Source: Calliopsis andreniformis
Taxonomy: Eukaryota > Arthropoda > Insecta > Hymenoptera > Andrenidae
Direction: 5' to 3'
DNA: 64,000 nt
NCBI RefSeq assembly: GCF_051401765.1
Contig: NC_135068.1
Location: forward strand, 868,001-932,000
Made by a program: the position numbers and the translations under genes. Shown here one piece after another: positions 14,139 through 25,792 of this stretch. The notes beneath the pieces were generated by a model. That model had not been told where the DNA came from. It ran no database searches and saw only the letters and a program-made list of their open reading frames with translations. Position 1 is the stretch's first letter; each line of letters begins with the position of its first letter.

Positions 14139-14149
14139 CTGGTTCCAAT
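14139..14149. other. Deletion junction, 67 bp missing, copy 3
   Basis: Same CTGGT junction, 5068 bp after the one in copy 2 and near the end of block copy 3. Because the junction is present in all three copies, the deletion predates the tripling of the block. Confidence 0.9.
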
Positions 14150-14273
14150 TACTCCTTTTATACGATGGGAAATCTCTTGTATTTATATTGTATTTTATGC
14201 CTCTGGCGTTGACTTCTAAGGCCCCAACTATACGATTTGGTGAAGCAACGCCCTAGAGAGAAGCCTAGCTTGC

Positions 14274-16681
14274 CCGGAACGTTGAAATGGCCTTCACTTT
14301 GACTTCCGTTGGATCTGCTCTTGTCATACGTTCGCCAACCTGTTGTATTTATTATGTATTTTAATCATGTGGCGATGATTTTTAAGGCCCAAACTCATCC
14401 ATCTGGTGAAGCAACGTCCTTGGTTGAAGCCTAGTTTGCCAGGAACGTTGAAATGACCTTTACGTTCACACTGGTAGCAATTATTCCTCTTATACGATTG
14501 AAAATCTATTGTATTTATATTGTATTTTATGCTCCTGGCGTTGACTTCTGATGCCCATACTCATCCATCTGGTGAAGAAACGCCCTTGGTTAAAACCTAG
14601 GTTGCCCGGAACGTTGAAATGACCTTTACGTTCACGCTGGTAGCAATTATTCCTCTTTTACGATAGAAAATCTGCTGTAATTATATTGTATTTTAATACT
14701 CTGGCGTTGACTTCTAATGTCCAAACTCATCCACCTGGTGAGGCAACGCCATGGAGTGAAGCCTAGCTTGCCCGGAACGTAGAAATGACCATTACTTTCG
14801 CACTGGTTGCAATTATTCCTTTTATACGATGGGAAATCTGTTGTATTTATATTGTATTTTATGCTTCTGGCGTGGTCTTCTAAGTCCCTACTATTCGACC
14901 TGGTGGTGCAACGCCCTAGAGTGAAGCCTAGGTTGCCCGCACGTAGAAATGACCATTACTTCCGCACTGGTTGCAATTATTCCTTTTATACGATGTGAAA
15001 TCTGTTGTATTTATATCGTATTTTATGCTTCTGGCGTTGACTTCTAAGGCCATAACTATTCGATCTGTTGGAGCAACGCCCTAGAGTGAAGCCAAGATTG
15101 CCCCGAACGTAGAAATGACAATTACTTTCGCACTGGTAGCAATTATTCCTTATATACGATGTGAAATTTGTTGTATTTATATTGTATTTTATGCTTCTGG
15201 CGTTGACTTCTAAGGCCCTAACTTTTCGATTTGGTGAAGCAACGCCCTAGAGTGAACCGTAGGTTGCCCGCACGTAGAAATGACCATTACCTTCGTACTG
15301 CTTTTAATTAATCCTTTTATGCGATGGGAAATCTGCTGTATTTATATTGTGTTTTACGCTCCTGGCGTTGACTTCTAAGGCCCTAACTCTTCGATCTGGA
15401 GGAGCAACGCCGTAGGGTGAAGGCTAGGTTGCTCGGAATGCAGAAATGCCCATTACTTTCACACTGATGGCAATTACTCCTTTTATTCAATTGAAAAACT
15501 TTTGAATTTATATTGTATTTTAAGATTCTGCCTTTGACTTCTAAGGCCCTAACTATTCGATCTGGTGGAGCAACGCGCTAGAGTGAAGCCTAGCTTGCCC
15601 GAAACTTAGAAATGACCATTACTTTGACTTCCGTTGCATCTGTTCCTGTCATACATTCGCAAACCTGTTGTATTTATTTTGTATTTTAATCATGCGTCGA
15701 TGATTTCGAAGGCCCAAACTCATCCATCTGGTGAAGCAACGCCCTTGGTTGAAGCCGAGTGTGCACGGAACGTTGAAATGACCTTTACGTTCACAGTGGT
15801 AGCAATTACTCCTCTTAAAGGATTGAAAGTCTGCTGCATTTATATTGTATTTTAATCCTCTGGGGTTGATTTCTAAGGTCCAAACGCATCCACCTGGTTA
15901 CGAAACGCCATAGAGTGAAGCCTAGGTTGCCCGCACGTAGAAATGACCATTACCTTCGTACTGGTTGCAATTGTTCATTTTATACGACGGGAAATCTGTT
16001 GTAATTATATCGTATTTTATGCTTCTGGCGTTGACTTCTAAGGCCCTAACTATTCGACCTGGTGGAGCAACGCCCTAGGGTGAAGCCTAGCTTGCCCGAA
16101 ACGTAGAAGTGACCATTCCTTTGACTTCCGTTGCATCTGCTCCTGTCATAGTTTCGCAAACCGGTTGTATTTATTTTGTATTTTAATCTTGTGGCGATGA
16201 TTTCTAAGGTCCAAACTCATCCACCTGGTGAAGCAACGCCCTAGAGTGAAGCCTAGGTTGCCCGCATGTAGGAATGAACATTACTTTCGCACTGGTTGCA
16301 ATTACTCCTTTCATACGATGGGAAATCTGTTTCATTTATATTGTATTTTATGCTTTTGGCGTTGACTTCTAAGGCCATAACTATTCGATCTGGTGGAGCA
16401 ACGCCCTAGAGTGAAGCCAAGATTGCCCCGAACGTAGAAATGACCATTACTTTCGTACTGGTTTTAATTATTCCTTTTTTGCGATGGGAAATCTGATGTA
16501 TTTATATCGTATTTTATGCTTCTGGCGCTGACTTCTAAGGCCCTAACGATTCGATTTGGTGAAGCAACGCCCTAGAGAGAAGCCTAGCTTGCTCGGAACG
16601 TTGAAATGGCCATTACTTTGGCTTCCGTTGGATCTGCTCTTGTCATACGTTCGCCAACCTGTTGTATTTATTATGTATTTT
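14274..16681. repeat. 14-monomer block, copy 1
   Basis: From the unit starting at 14363 the sequence recurs 2319 bp later (16682), about 14 units. Shared marks include TTGGATCTGCTCTTGTCATA, GATGATTTTTAA, the AAAACCTAGGTTGCCC variant, and the head ending GCGTGGTCTTC (GCGTGGTCTGC in copy 2). The part from about 15263 to 16300 also recurs 4305 bp downstream at about 19568-20600, so it was used in a second, larger duplication. Confidence 0.85.
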
Positions 16682-18170
16682 AATCATGTGGCGATGATTT
16701 TTAAACCCAAACTCATCCATCTGGTGAAGCAACGTCCTTTGTTGAAGCCTAGTTTGCCAGGAACGTTGAAATAACCTTTAGGTTCACACTGGTAGCAATT
16801 ATTCCTCTTATACGATTGAAAATCTATTGTATTTATATTGTATTTTATGCTCCTGGCGTTGACTTCTGAGGCCCATACTCATCCATCTGGTGAAGAAACG
16901 CCCTTGGTTAAAACCTAGGTTGCCCGGAACGTTGAAATGACCTTTACGTTCACGCTGGTAGCAATTATTCCTCTTTTACGATAGAAAATCTGCTGTATTT
17001 ATATTGTATTTTAATACTCTGGCGTTGACTTCTAATGTCCAAACTCATCCACCTGGTGAGGCAACGCCCTGGAGTGAAGCCTAGCTTGCCCGGAACGTAG
17101 AAATGACCATTACTTTCGCACTGGTTGCAATTATTCCTTTTATACGATGGGAAATCTGTTGTATTTATATTGTATTTTATGCTTCTGGCGTGGTCTGCTA
17201 AGTCCCTACTATTCGACCTGGTGGTGCAACGCCCTAGAGTGAAGCCTAGGTTGCCCGCACGTAGAAATGACCATTACTTCCGCACTGGTTGCAATTATTC
17301 CTTTTATACGATGTGAAATCTGTTGTATTTATATCGTATTTTATGCTTCTGGCGTTGACTTCTAATTCCATAACTATTCGATTTGGTGAAACAACGCCCT
17401 AGAGTGAAGCCTAGCTTGCCCGGAACGCAGAAATGACCATTACTTTCGCACTGGTTGCAATTACTCCTTTCATACGATGGGAAATCTGTTTCATTTATAT
17501 TGTATTTTATGCTTCTGGCGTTGACTTCTAAGGCCATAACTATTCGATCTGTTGGAGCAACGCCCTAGAGTGAAGCCAAGATTGCCCCGAACGTAGAAAT
17601 GACAATTACTTTCGCACTGGTACCAATTATTCCTTATATACGATGTGAAATTTGTTGTATTTATATTGTATTTTATGCTTCTGGCGTTGACTTCTAAGGC
17701 CCTAACTTTTCGATTTGGTGAAGCAACGCCCTAGAGTGAAGCCTAGGTTGCCCGCACGTAGAAATGACCATTACTTTCGTACTGGTTTTAATTAATCTTT
17801 TATGCGATGGGAAATCTGCTGTATTTATATTGTGTTTTACGCTCCTGGCGTTGACTTCTAAGGCCCTAAGTCTTCGATCTGGTGGAGCAACGCCGTAGAG
17901 TGAAGGCTAGGTTGCTCGGAATGCAGAAATGCCCATTACGTTCACACTGATGGCAATTACTCCTTTTATTCAATTGAAAAACTGTTGAATTTATATTGTA
18001 TTTTAAGCTTCTGCCTTTGACTTCTAAGGCCCTAACTATTCGATCTGGTGGAGCAACGCCCTAGAGTGAAGCCTAGCTTGCCCGAAGCTGAGAAATGACC
18101 ATTACTTTGACATCCGTTGCATCTGCTCCTGTCATACGTTCGCAAACCTGTTGTATTTATTTTGTATTTT
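16682..18170. repeat. 14-monomer block, partial copy 2
   Basis: Nine units corresponding to 14363 onward. An extra unit sits at about 17350-17515, with CTTCTAATTCCATAACTATT and CTGTTTCATTTATATTG. Its addition raises the offset to copy 1 from about 2318 to about 2484 bp. The block ends where the 18-unit block begins. Confidence 0.8.
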
Positions 18171-21150
18171 AATCATGTGTCGTTGATTTCTAAGGCCCAA
18201 ACTCCTCCATCTGGTGAAGCAACGCCCTTGGTTGAAGCCTAGCTTGCCCGGAACGTAGAATTGACCATTACTTTCGCACTGGTTGCAATTATTCCTTTTA
18301 CACGATGGGAAATCTGTTGTATTTATATTGTATTTTATGCTTCTGGCGTGCACCTCTAAGTCCCTCCTCTTCGATCTGGTGGTGCAACGCCCTAGGGTGA
18401 AGTCTAGGTTGCCCGGAACGTAGAAATGACCATTACGTTGACACCTGTTGCATCTGACCCTGTCATACTTTCGCAAACCTGTTGTATTTATTTTGTATTT
18501 TAATCTTGTGGCGATGATTTCTAAGGCCCAAACTCATCAATCTGGTGAAGCAACGCCCTGGAGTGAAGCCTAGCTTGCCCGGAACGTAGAAATGACCATT
18601 ACTTTCGCACTGGTTCCGATTATTCCTTTTATACGATGGGAAATCTCTTGTATTTATATTGTATTTTATGCTTCTGGCGTTGACCTCTAAGGCCCTAACT
18701 ATACGATTTGGTGAAGCAGCGCACTAGAGACAAGCCTACCTTGCCCGCAACGTTGAAATGACCATTACTTTGACTTCCGTTGGATCTGCTCCTGTCATAC
18801 GTTCGCTAACCGGTTGTATTTATTATGTATTTTAATCATGTGGCGACAATTTCTAAGGCCCAAACTCATCCATCTGGTGTAGCAACGCCCTTGGTTGAAG
18901 CCTAGGATGCCCGGAACGTTAAAATGGCTATTACTTTCGCACTGGTTGCAATTATTCCTCTTATACGATGGGAAATCTGTTGCATTTATATTGTATTTTA
19001 TGCTTCTGGCGTTGACTTCTAATGTCCAAACTCATCCACCTGGTGAGGCAACGCCCTGGAGTGAAGCCTAGCTTGCCCGGAACGTAGAAATGTCCATTAC
19101 TTTCGCACTGGTTGCAATTATTCCTTTTGTACGATGGGAAATCTGGTGTATTTATATCGTATTTTATGCTTCTGGCGTTGTCTACTAAGGCCCTAACGAT
19201 TCGATCTGGAGCAGCAACGCCCTAGAGTGAAGCCTTGCTTGCCCGGAACGTAGAAATGACCATTACTTTGACACCCGTTGCATCTGCTCCTGTCATACGT
19301 TCGCAAACCTGTTGTATTTATCTTGTATTTTAATCTTGTGGCGATGATTTCTAAGGTCCAAGCTCATCCACCTGGTGAAGCAACGCCCTAGAGTGAAGCC
19401 TAGGTTGCCCGCATGTAGGAATGACCATTACTTTCGCACTGGTTCCAATTACTCCTTTTATACGATGGGAAATCTCTTGTATTTATATTGTATTTTATGC
19501 CTCTGGCGTTGACTTCTAAGGCCCCAACTATACGATTTGGTGAAGCAACGCCCTAGAGTGAAGCCTAGGTTGCCGCACGTAGAAATGACCATTACCTTCG
19601 TACTGCTTTTAATTAATCCTTTTATGCGATGGGAAATCTGCTGTATTTATATTGTGTTTTACGCTCCTGGCGTTGACTTCTAAGGCCCTAACTCTTCGAT
19701 CTGGAGGAGCAACGCCGTAGGGTGAAGGCTAGGTTGCTCGGAATGCAGAAATGCCCATTACTTTCACACTGATGGCAATTACTCCTTTTATTCAATTGAA
19801 AAACTTTTGAATTTATATTGTATTTTAAGATTCTGCCTTTGACTTCTAAGGCCCTAACTATTCGATCTGGTGGAGCAACGCCCTAGAGTGAAGCCTAGCT
19901 TGCCCGAAACTTAGAAATGACCATTACTTTGACTTCCGTTGCATCTGTTCCTGTCATACATTCGCAAACCTGTTGTATTTATTTTGTATTTTAATCATGC
20001 GTCGATGATTTCGAAGGCCCAAACTCATCCATCTGGTGAAGCAACGCCCTTGGTTGAAGCCGAGTGTGCACGGAACGTTGAAATGACCTTTACGTTCACA
20101 GTGGTAGCAATTACTCCTCTTAAAGGATTGAAAGTCTGCTGCATTTATATTGTATTTTAATCCTCTGGGGTTGATTTCTAAGGTCCAAACGCATCCACCT
20201 GGTTACGAAACGCCATAGAGTGAAGCCTAGGTTGCCCGCACGTAGAAATGACCATTACCTTCGTACTGGTTGCAATTGTTCATTTTATACGACGGGAAAT
20301 CTGTTGTAATTATATCGTATTTTATGCTTCTGGCGTTGACTTCTAAGGCCCTAACTATTCGACCTGGTGGAGCAACGCCCTAGGGTGAAGCCTAGCTTGC
20401 CCGAAACGTAGAAGTGACCATTCCTTTGACTTCCGTTGCATCTGCTCCTGTCATAGTTTCGCAAACCGGTTGTATTTATTTTGTATTTTAATCTTGTGGC
20501 GATGATTTCTAAGGTCCAAACTCATCCACCTGGTGAAGCAACGCCCTAGAGTGAAGCCTAGGTTGCCCGCATGTAGGAATGAACATTACTTTCGCACTGG
20601 TTCCAATTACTCCTTTTATACGATGGGAAATCTCTTGTATTTATATTGTATTTTATGCCTCTGGCGTTGACTTCTAAGGCCCCAACTATACGATTTGGTG
20701 AAGCAACGCCCTAGAGTGAAGCCTAGGTCGCCAGCACGTAGAAATGACCATTACCTTCGTACTGGTTTTAATTAATCTTTTATGCGATGGGAAATCTGCT
20801 GTATTTATATTGTGTTTTACGCTCCTGGCGTTGACTTCTAAGGCCCTAAGTCTTCGATCTGGTGGAGCAACGCCGTAGAGTGAAGGCTAGGTTGCTCGGA
20901 ATGCAGAAATGCCCATTACGTTCACACTGATGGCAATTACTCCTTTTATTCAATTGAAAATTTGTTGAATTTATATTGTATTTTCAGCTTCTGCATTTGA
21001 CTTCTAAGGCCCTAACTATTCGATCTGGTGGAGCAACGCCCTAGAGTGAAGCCTAGCTTGCCCGAAGCTGAGAAATGACCATTACTTTGACTTCCGTTGC
21101 ATCTGCTCCTGTCATACGTTCGCAAACCTGTTGTATTTATTTTGTATTTT
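18171..21150. repeat. 18-monomer block (2980 bp)
   Basis: Counted from the unit starting AATCATGTGTCGTTGATTTC. The next such unit is 2980 bp later (21151). The first 490 bp (to about 18660) also open each 14-unit copy at 21151 and 23472 and the segment at 25793. The later part contains the 15263-16300-like sequence with its marks GCCGAGTGTGCACGG and CTCTTAAAGGATTG. A shortened version of this block lies at 25793-28111. Confidence 0.87.
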
Positions 21151-23471
21151 AATCATGTGTCGTTGATTTCTAAGGCCCAAACTCCTCCATCTGGTGAAGC
21201 AACGCCCTTGGTTGAAGCCTAGCTTGCCCGGAACGTAGAATTGACCATTACTTTCGCACTGGTTGCAATTATTCCTTTTACACGATGGGAAATCTGTTGT
21301 ATTTATATTGTATTTTATGCTTCTGGCGTGCACCTCTAAGTCCCTCCTCTTCGATCTGGTGGTGCAACGCCCTAGGGTGAAGTCTAGGTTGCCCGGAACG
21401 TAGAAATGACCATTACGTTGACACCTGTTGCATCTGACCCTGTCATACTTTCGCAAACCTGTTGTATTTATTTTGTATTTTAATCTTGTGGCGATGATTT
21501 CTAAGGCCCAAACTCATCAATCTGGTGAAGCAACGCCCTGGAGTGAAGCCTAGCTTGCCCGGAACGTAGAAATGACCATTACTTTCGCACTGGTTCCGAT
21601 TATTCCTTTTATACGATGGGAAATCTCTTGTATTTATATTGTATTTTATGCCTCTGGCGTTGACTTCTAAGGCCCCACCTATACGATTTGGTGAAGCAAC
21701 GCCCTAGAGGGAAGCCTAGGTTGCCCGCACGTAGAAATGACCATTACCTTCGTACTGGTTTTAATTAATCCTTTTATGCGATGGGAAATCTGCTGTATTT
21801 ATATTGTGTTTTACGCTCCTGGCGTTGACTTCCAAGGCCCTAACTCCTCGATCTGGTGGAGCTACGCCGTAGAGTGAAGGCTAGGTTGCTCGGAATGCAG
21901 AAATGCCCATTACTTTCACACTGATGGCAATTACTCCTTTTATTCAATTGAAAAACTGTTGAATTTATATTGTATTTTAAGCTTCTGCCTTTGACTTCTA
22001 AGGCCCTAACTATTCGATCTGGTGGAGCAACGCCCTAGAGTGAAGCCTAGCTTGCCCGAAACTTAGAAATGACCATTACCTTCGTACTGGTTGCAATTGT
22101 TCATTTTATACGACGGGAAATCTGTTGTAATTATATCGTATTTTATGCTTCTGGCGTTGACTTCTAAGGCCCTAACTATTCGACCTGGTGGAGCAACGCC
22201 CTAGGGTGAAGCCTAGCTTGCCCGAAACGCAGAAGTGACCAATACTTTGACTTCCGTTGCATCTGCTCCTGTCATAGTTTCGCAAACCTGTTGTATCTAT
22301 TTTGTATTTTAATCATGTGCCGATGATTTCTAAGGCCCAATCTCATCCATCTGGTGAAGCTACGCCCTTGTTTGAAGCCTAGGTGGCCCTCACGTAGAAA
22401 TGACCAGTCCTTTCGCACTGGTTGCAATTATTCATTTTATACGATGAGAAATCTGTTGTATTTATATTGCATTTTATGCTTCTGGCGTTGACTTCTAAGG
22501 CCCTAAATATTCGATCTGGTGGAGCAACGCCCTGGAGAGAAGCCTAGCTTGCATTTAACGTAGAAATGACGATTACTTTGACTTCCGTTGCATCTGCTCC
22601 TGTCATACGTTCGCAAACCTGTTGTATGTATTTTGTATTTTAATCTTGTGGCGATGATTTCTAAGGTCCAAACTCATCCAGCTGGTGAAGCAACGCCCTA
22701 GAGTGAAGCCTAGGTTGCCCGCATGTAGGAATGACCATTACTTTCGCACTGGTTCCAATTACTCCTTTTATACGATGGGAAATCTCTTGTATTTATATTG
22801 TATTTTATGCCTCTGGCGTTGACTTCTAGGGCCCCAACTATACGATTTGGTGAAGCAACGCCCTAGACAGAAGCCTAGCTTGCCCGGAACGTTGAAATGG
22901 CCATTACTTTGACTTCCGTTGGATCTGATCTTGTCATACGTTCGCCAACCTGTTGTATTTATTATGTATTTCAATCATGTGGCGATGATTTTTAAGGCCA
23001 AAACTCATCCATCTGGTGAAGCAACGTCCTTTGGTTGAAGCCTAGTTTGCCAGGAACGTTGAAATAACCTTTACGTTCACACTGGTAGCAATTATTCCTC
23101 TTATACGATTGAAAATCTATTGTATTTATATTGTATTTTATGCTCCTGGCGTTGACTTCTGAGGCCCATACTCATCCATCTGGTGAAGAAACGCCCTTGG
23201 TTAAAACCTAGGTTGCCCGGAACGTTGAAATGACCTTTACGTTCACGCTGGTAGCAATTATTCCTCTTTTACGACAGAAAATCTGCTGTATTTATATTGT
23301 ATTTTAATACTCTGGCGTTGACTTCTATGGCCCTAACTATTCGATCTGGTGGAGCAACGCCCAAGAGTGAAGCCTAGCTTGCCCGAAACTTAGAAATGAC
23401 CATTACTTTGACTTTCGTTGCATCTGCTCCTGTCATACATTCGCAAACCTGTTGTATTTATTTTGTATTTT
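21151..23471. repeat. 14-monomer higher-order repeat, copy 1 (2321 bp)
   Basis: One full period of a tandem higher-order repeat; the next copy starts at 23472. Marks shared at 2321 bp spacing include GGCGTGCACCTCTAAGTCCC, CTTGCATTTAACGTAG, GGATCTGATCTTGTCATACG and the AT tract ending GTATTTC at about 22972. The closing units resemble 16682-17010 (AAAACCTAGGTTGCCC, TTAATACTCTGGCG). Confidence 0.92.
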
Positions 23472-25792
23472 AATCATGTGTCGTTGATTTCTAAGGCCCA
23501 AACTCCTCCATCTGGTGAAGCAACGCCCTTGGTTGAAGCCTAGCTTTCCCGGAACGTAGAATTGACCATTACTTTCGCACTGGTTGCAATTATTCCTTTT
23601 ACACGATGGGAAATCTGTTGTATTTATATTGTATTTTATGCTTCTGGCGTGCACCTCTAAGTCCCTCCTCTTCGATCTGGTGGTGCAACGCCCTAGGGTG
23701 AAGTCTAGGTTGCCCGGAACGTAGAAATGACCATTACGTTGACACCTGTTGCATCTGACCCTGTCATACTTTCGCAAACCTGTTGTATTTATTTTGTATT
23801 TTAATCTTGTGGCGGTGATTTCTAAGGCCCAAACTCATCAATCTGGTGAAGCAACGCCCTGGAGTGAAGCCTAGCTTGCCCGGAACGTAGAAATGACCAT
23901 TACTTTCGCACTGGTTCCGATTATTCCTTTTATACGATGGGAAATCTCTTGTATTTATATTGTATTTTATGCCTCTGGCGTTGACTTCTAAGGCCCCACC
24001 TATACGATTTGGTGAAGCAACGCCCTAGAGGGAAGCCTAGGTTGCCCGCACGTAGAAATGACCATTACCTTCGTACTGGTTTTAATTAATCCTTTTATGC
24101 GATGGGAAATCTGCTGTATTTATATTGTGTTTTACGCTCCTGGCGTTGACTTCCAAGGCCCTAACTCCTCGATCTGGTGGAGCTACGCCGTAGAGTGAAG
24201 GCTAGGTTGCTCGGAATGCAGAAATGCCCATTACTTTCACACTGATGGCAATTACTCCTTTTATTCAATTGAAAAACTGTTGAATTTATATTGTATTTTA
24301 AGCTTCTGCCTTTGACTTCTAAGGCCCTAACTATTCGATCTGGTGGAGCAACGCCCTAGAGTGAAGCCTAGCTTGCCCGAAACTTAGAAATGACCATTAC
24401 CTTCGTACTGGTTGCAATTGTTCATTTTATACGACGGGAAATCTGTTGTAATTATATCGTATTTTATGCTTCTGGCGTTGACTTCTAAGGCCCTAACTAT
24501 TCGACCTGGTGGAGCAACGCCCTAGGGTGAAGCCTAGCTTGCCCGAAACGCAGAAGTGACCAATACTTTGACTTCCGTTGCATCTGCTCCTGTCATAGTT
24601 TCGCAAACCTGTTGTATCTATTTTGTATTTTAATCATGTGCCGATGATTTCTAAGGCCCAATCTCATCCATCTGGTGAAGCTACGCCCTTGTTTGAAGCC
24701 TAGGTGGCCCGTACGTAGAAATGACCAGTCCTTTCGCACTGGTTGCAATTATTCATTTTATACGATGAGAAATCTGTTGTATTTATATTGCATTTTATGC
24801 TTCTGGCGTTGACTTCTAAGGCCCTAAATATTCGATCTGGTGGAGCAACGCCCTGGAGAGAAGCCTAGCTTGCATTTAACGTAGAAATGACGATTACTTT
24901 GACTTCCGTTGCATCTGCTCCTGTCATACGTTCGCAAACCTGTTGTATGTATTTTGTATTTTAATCTTGTGGCGATGATTTCTAAGGTCCAAACTCATCC
25001 AGCTGGTGAAGCAACGCCCTAGAGTGAAGCCTAGGTTGCCCGCATGTAGGAATGACCATTACTTTCGCACTGGTTCCAATTACTCCTTTTATACGATGGG
25101 AAATCTCTTGTATTTATATTGTATTTTATGCCTCTGGCGTTGACTTCTAGGGCCCCAACTATACGATTTGGTGAAGCAACGCCCTAGACAGAAGCCTAGC
25201 TTGCCCGGAACGTTGAAATGGCCATTACTTTGACTTCCGTTGGATCTGATCTTGTCATACGTTCGCCAACCTGTTGTATTTATTATGTATTTCAATCATG
25301 TGGCGATGATTTTTAAGGCCAAAACTCATCCATCTGGTGAAGCAACGTCCTTTGGTTGAAGCCTAGTTTGCCAGGAACGTTGAAATAACCTTTACGTTCA
25401 CACTGGTAGCAATTATTCCTCTTATACGATTGAAAATCTATTGTATTTATATTGTATTTTATGCTCCTGGCGTTGACTTCTGAGGCCCATACTCATCCAT
25501 GTGGTGAAGAAACGCCCTTGGTTAAAACCTAGGTTGCCCGGAACGTTGAAATGACCTTTACGTTCACGCTGGTAGCAATTATTCCTCTTTTACGATAGAA
25601 AATCTGCTGTATTTATATTGTATTTTAATACTCTGGCGTTGACTTCTATGGCCCTAACTATTCGATCTGGTGGAGCAACGCCCAAGAGTGAAGCCTAGCT
25701 TGCCCGAAACTTAGAAATGACCATTACTTTGACTTCCGTTGCATCTGCTCCTGTCATACATTCGCAAACCTGTTGTATTTATTTTGTATTTT
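23472..25792. repeat. 14-monomer higher-order repeat, copy 2 (2321 bp)
   Basis: Collinear with 21151-23471 over its whole length. I noticed only scattered single-base differences, for example GGCGATGATT becoming GGCGGTGATT near 23815. The copy is followed by a third start at 25793 that leaves the pattern after about 490 bp. High identity and a simple tandem layout point to a recent unequal crossover. Confidence 0.92.

Larger units (their letters stand above)
9295..14273. repeat. Large higher-order block, copy 3, with eight extra monomers
   Basis: Third copy of the block. It matches copy 2 with an offset of 3741 bp up to about 10950 and with an offset of 5068 bp from about 12370 onward. The difference of 1327 bp equals eight units, so roughly 10950-12370 holds units not present in copies 1 and 2. 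Block identity ends near 14273, where CCCTAGAGAGAAGCCTAGC is followed by TTGCCCGGAACGTTG instead of TTGCGCGGAACGTAG. The shared deletion is at 14139. Confidence 0.87.

Noticed and set aside
18132..18476. Reverse-strand frames up to 122 codons with CNQCESNGHFYVPG-like repeats, resembling a retroviral zinc knuckle (C-x2-C-x4-H)
   Set aside because: The fourth metal ligand is absent: the position after H-x4 is G, not C. The motif is just the reverse translation of the common CACTGGTTGCAATT region, repeated with the satellite. No capsid, protease or polymerase sequence is nearby.
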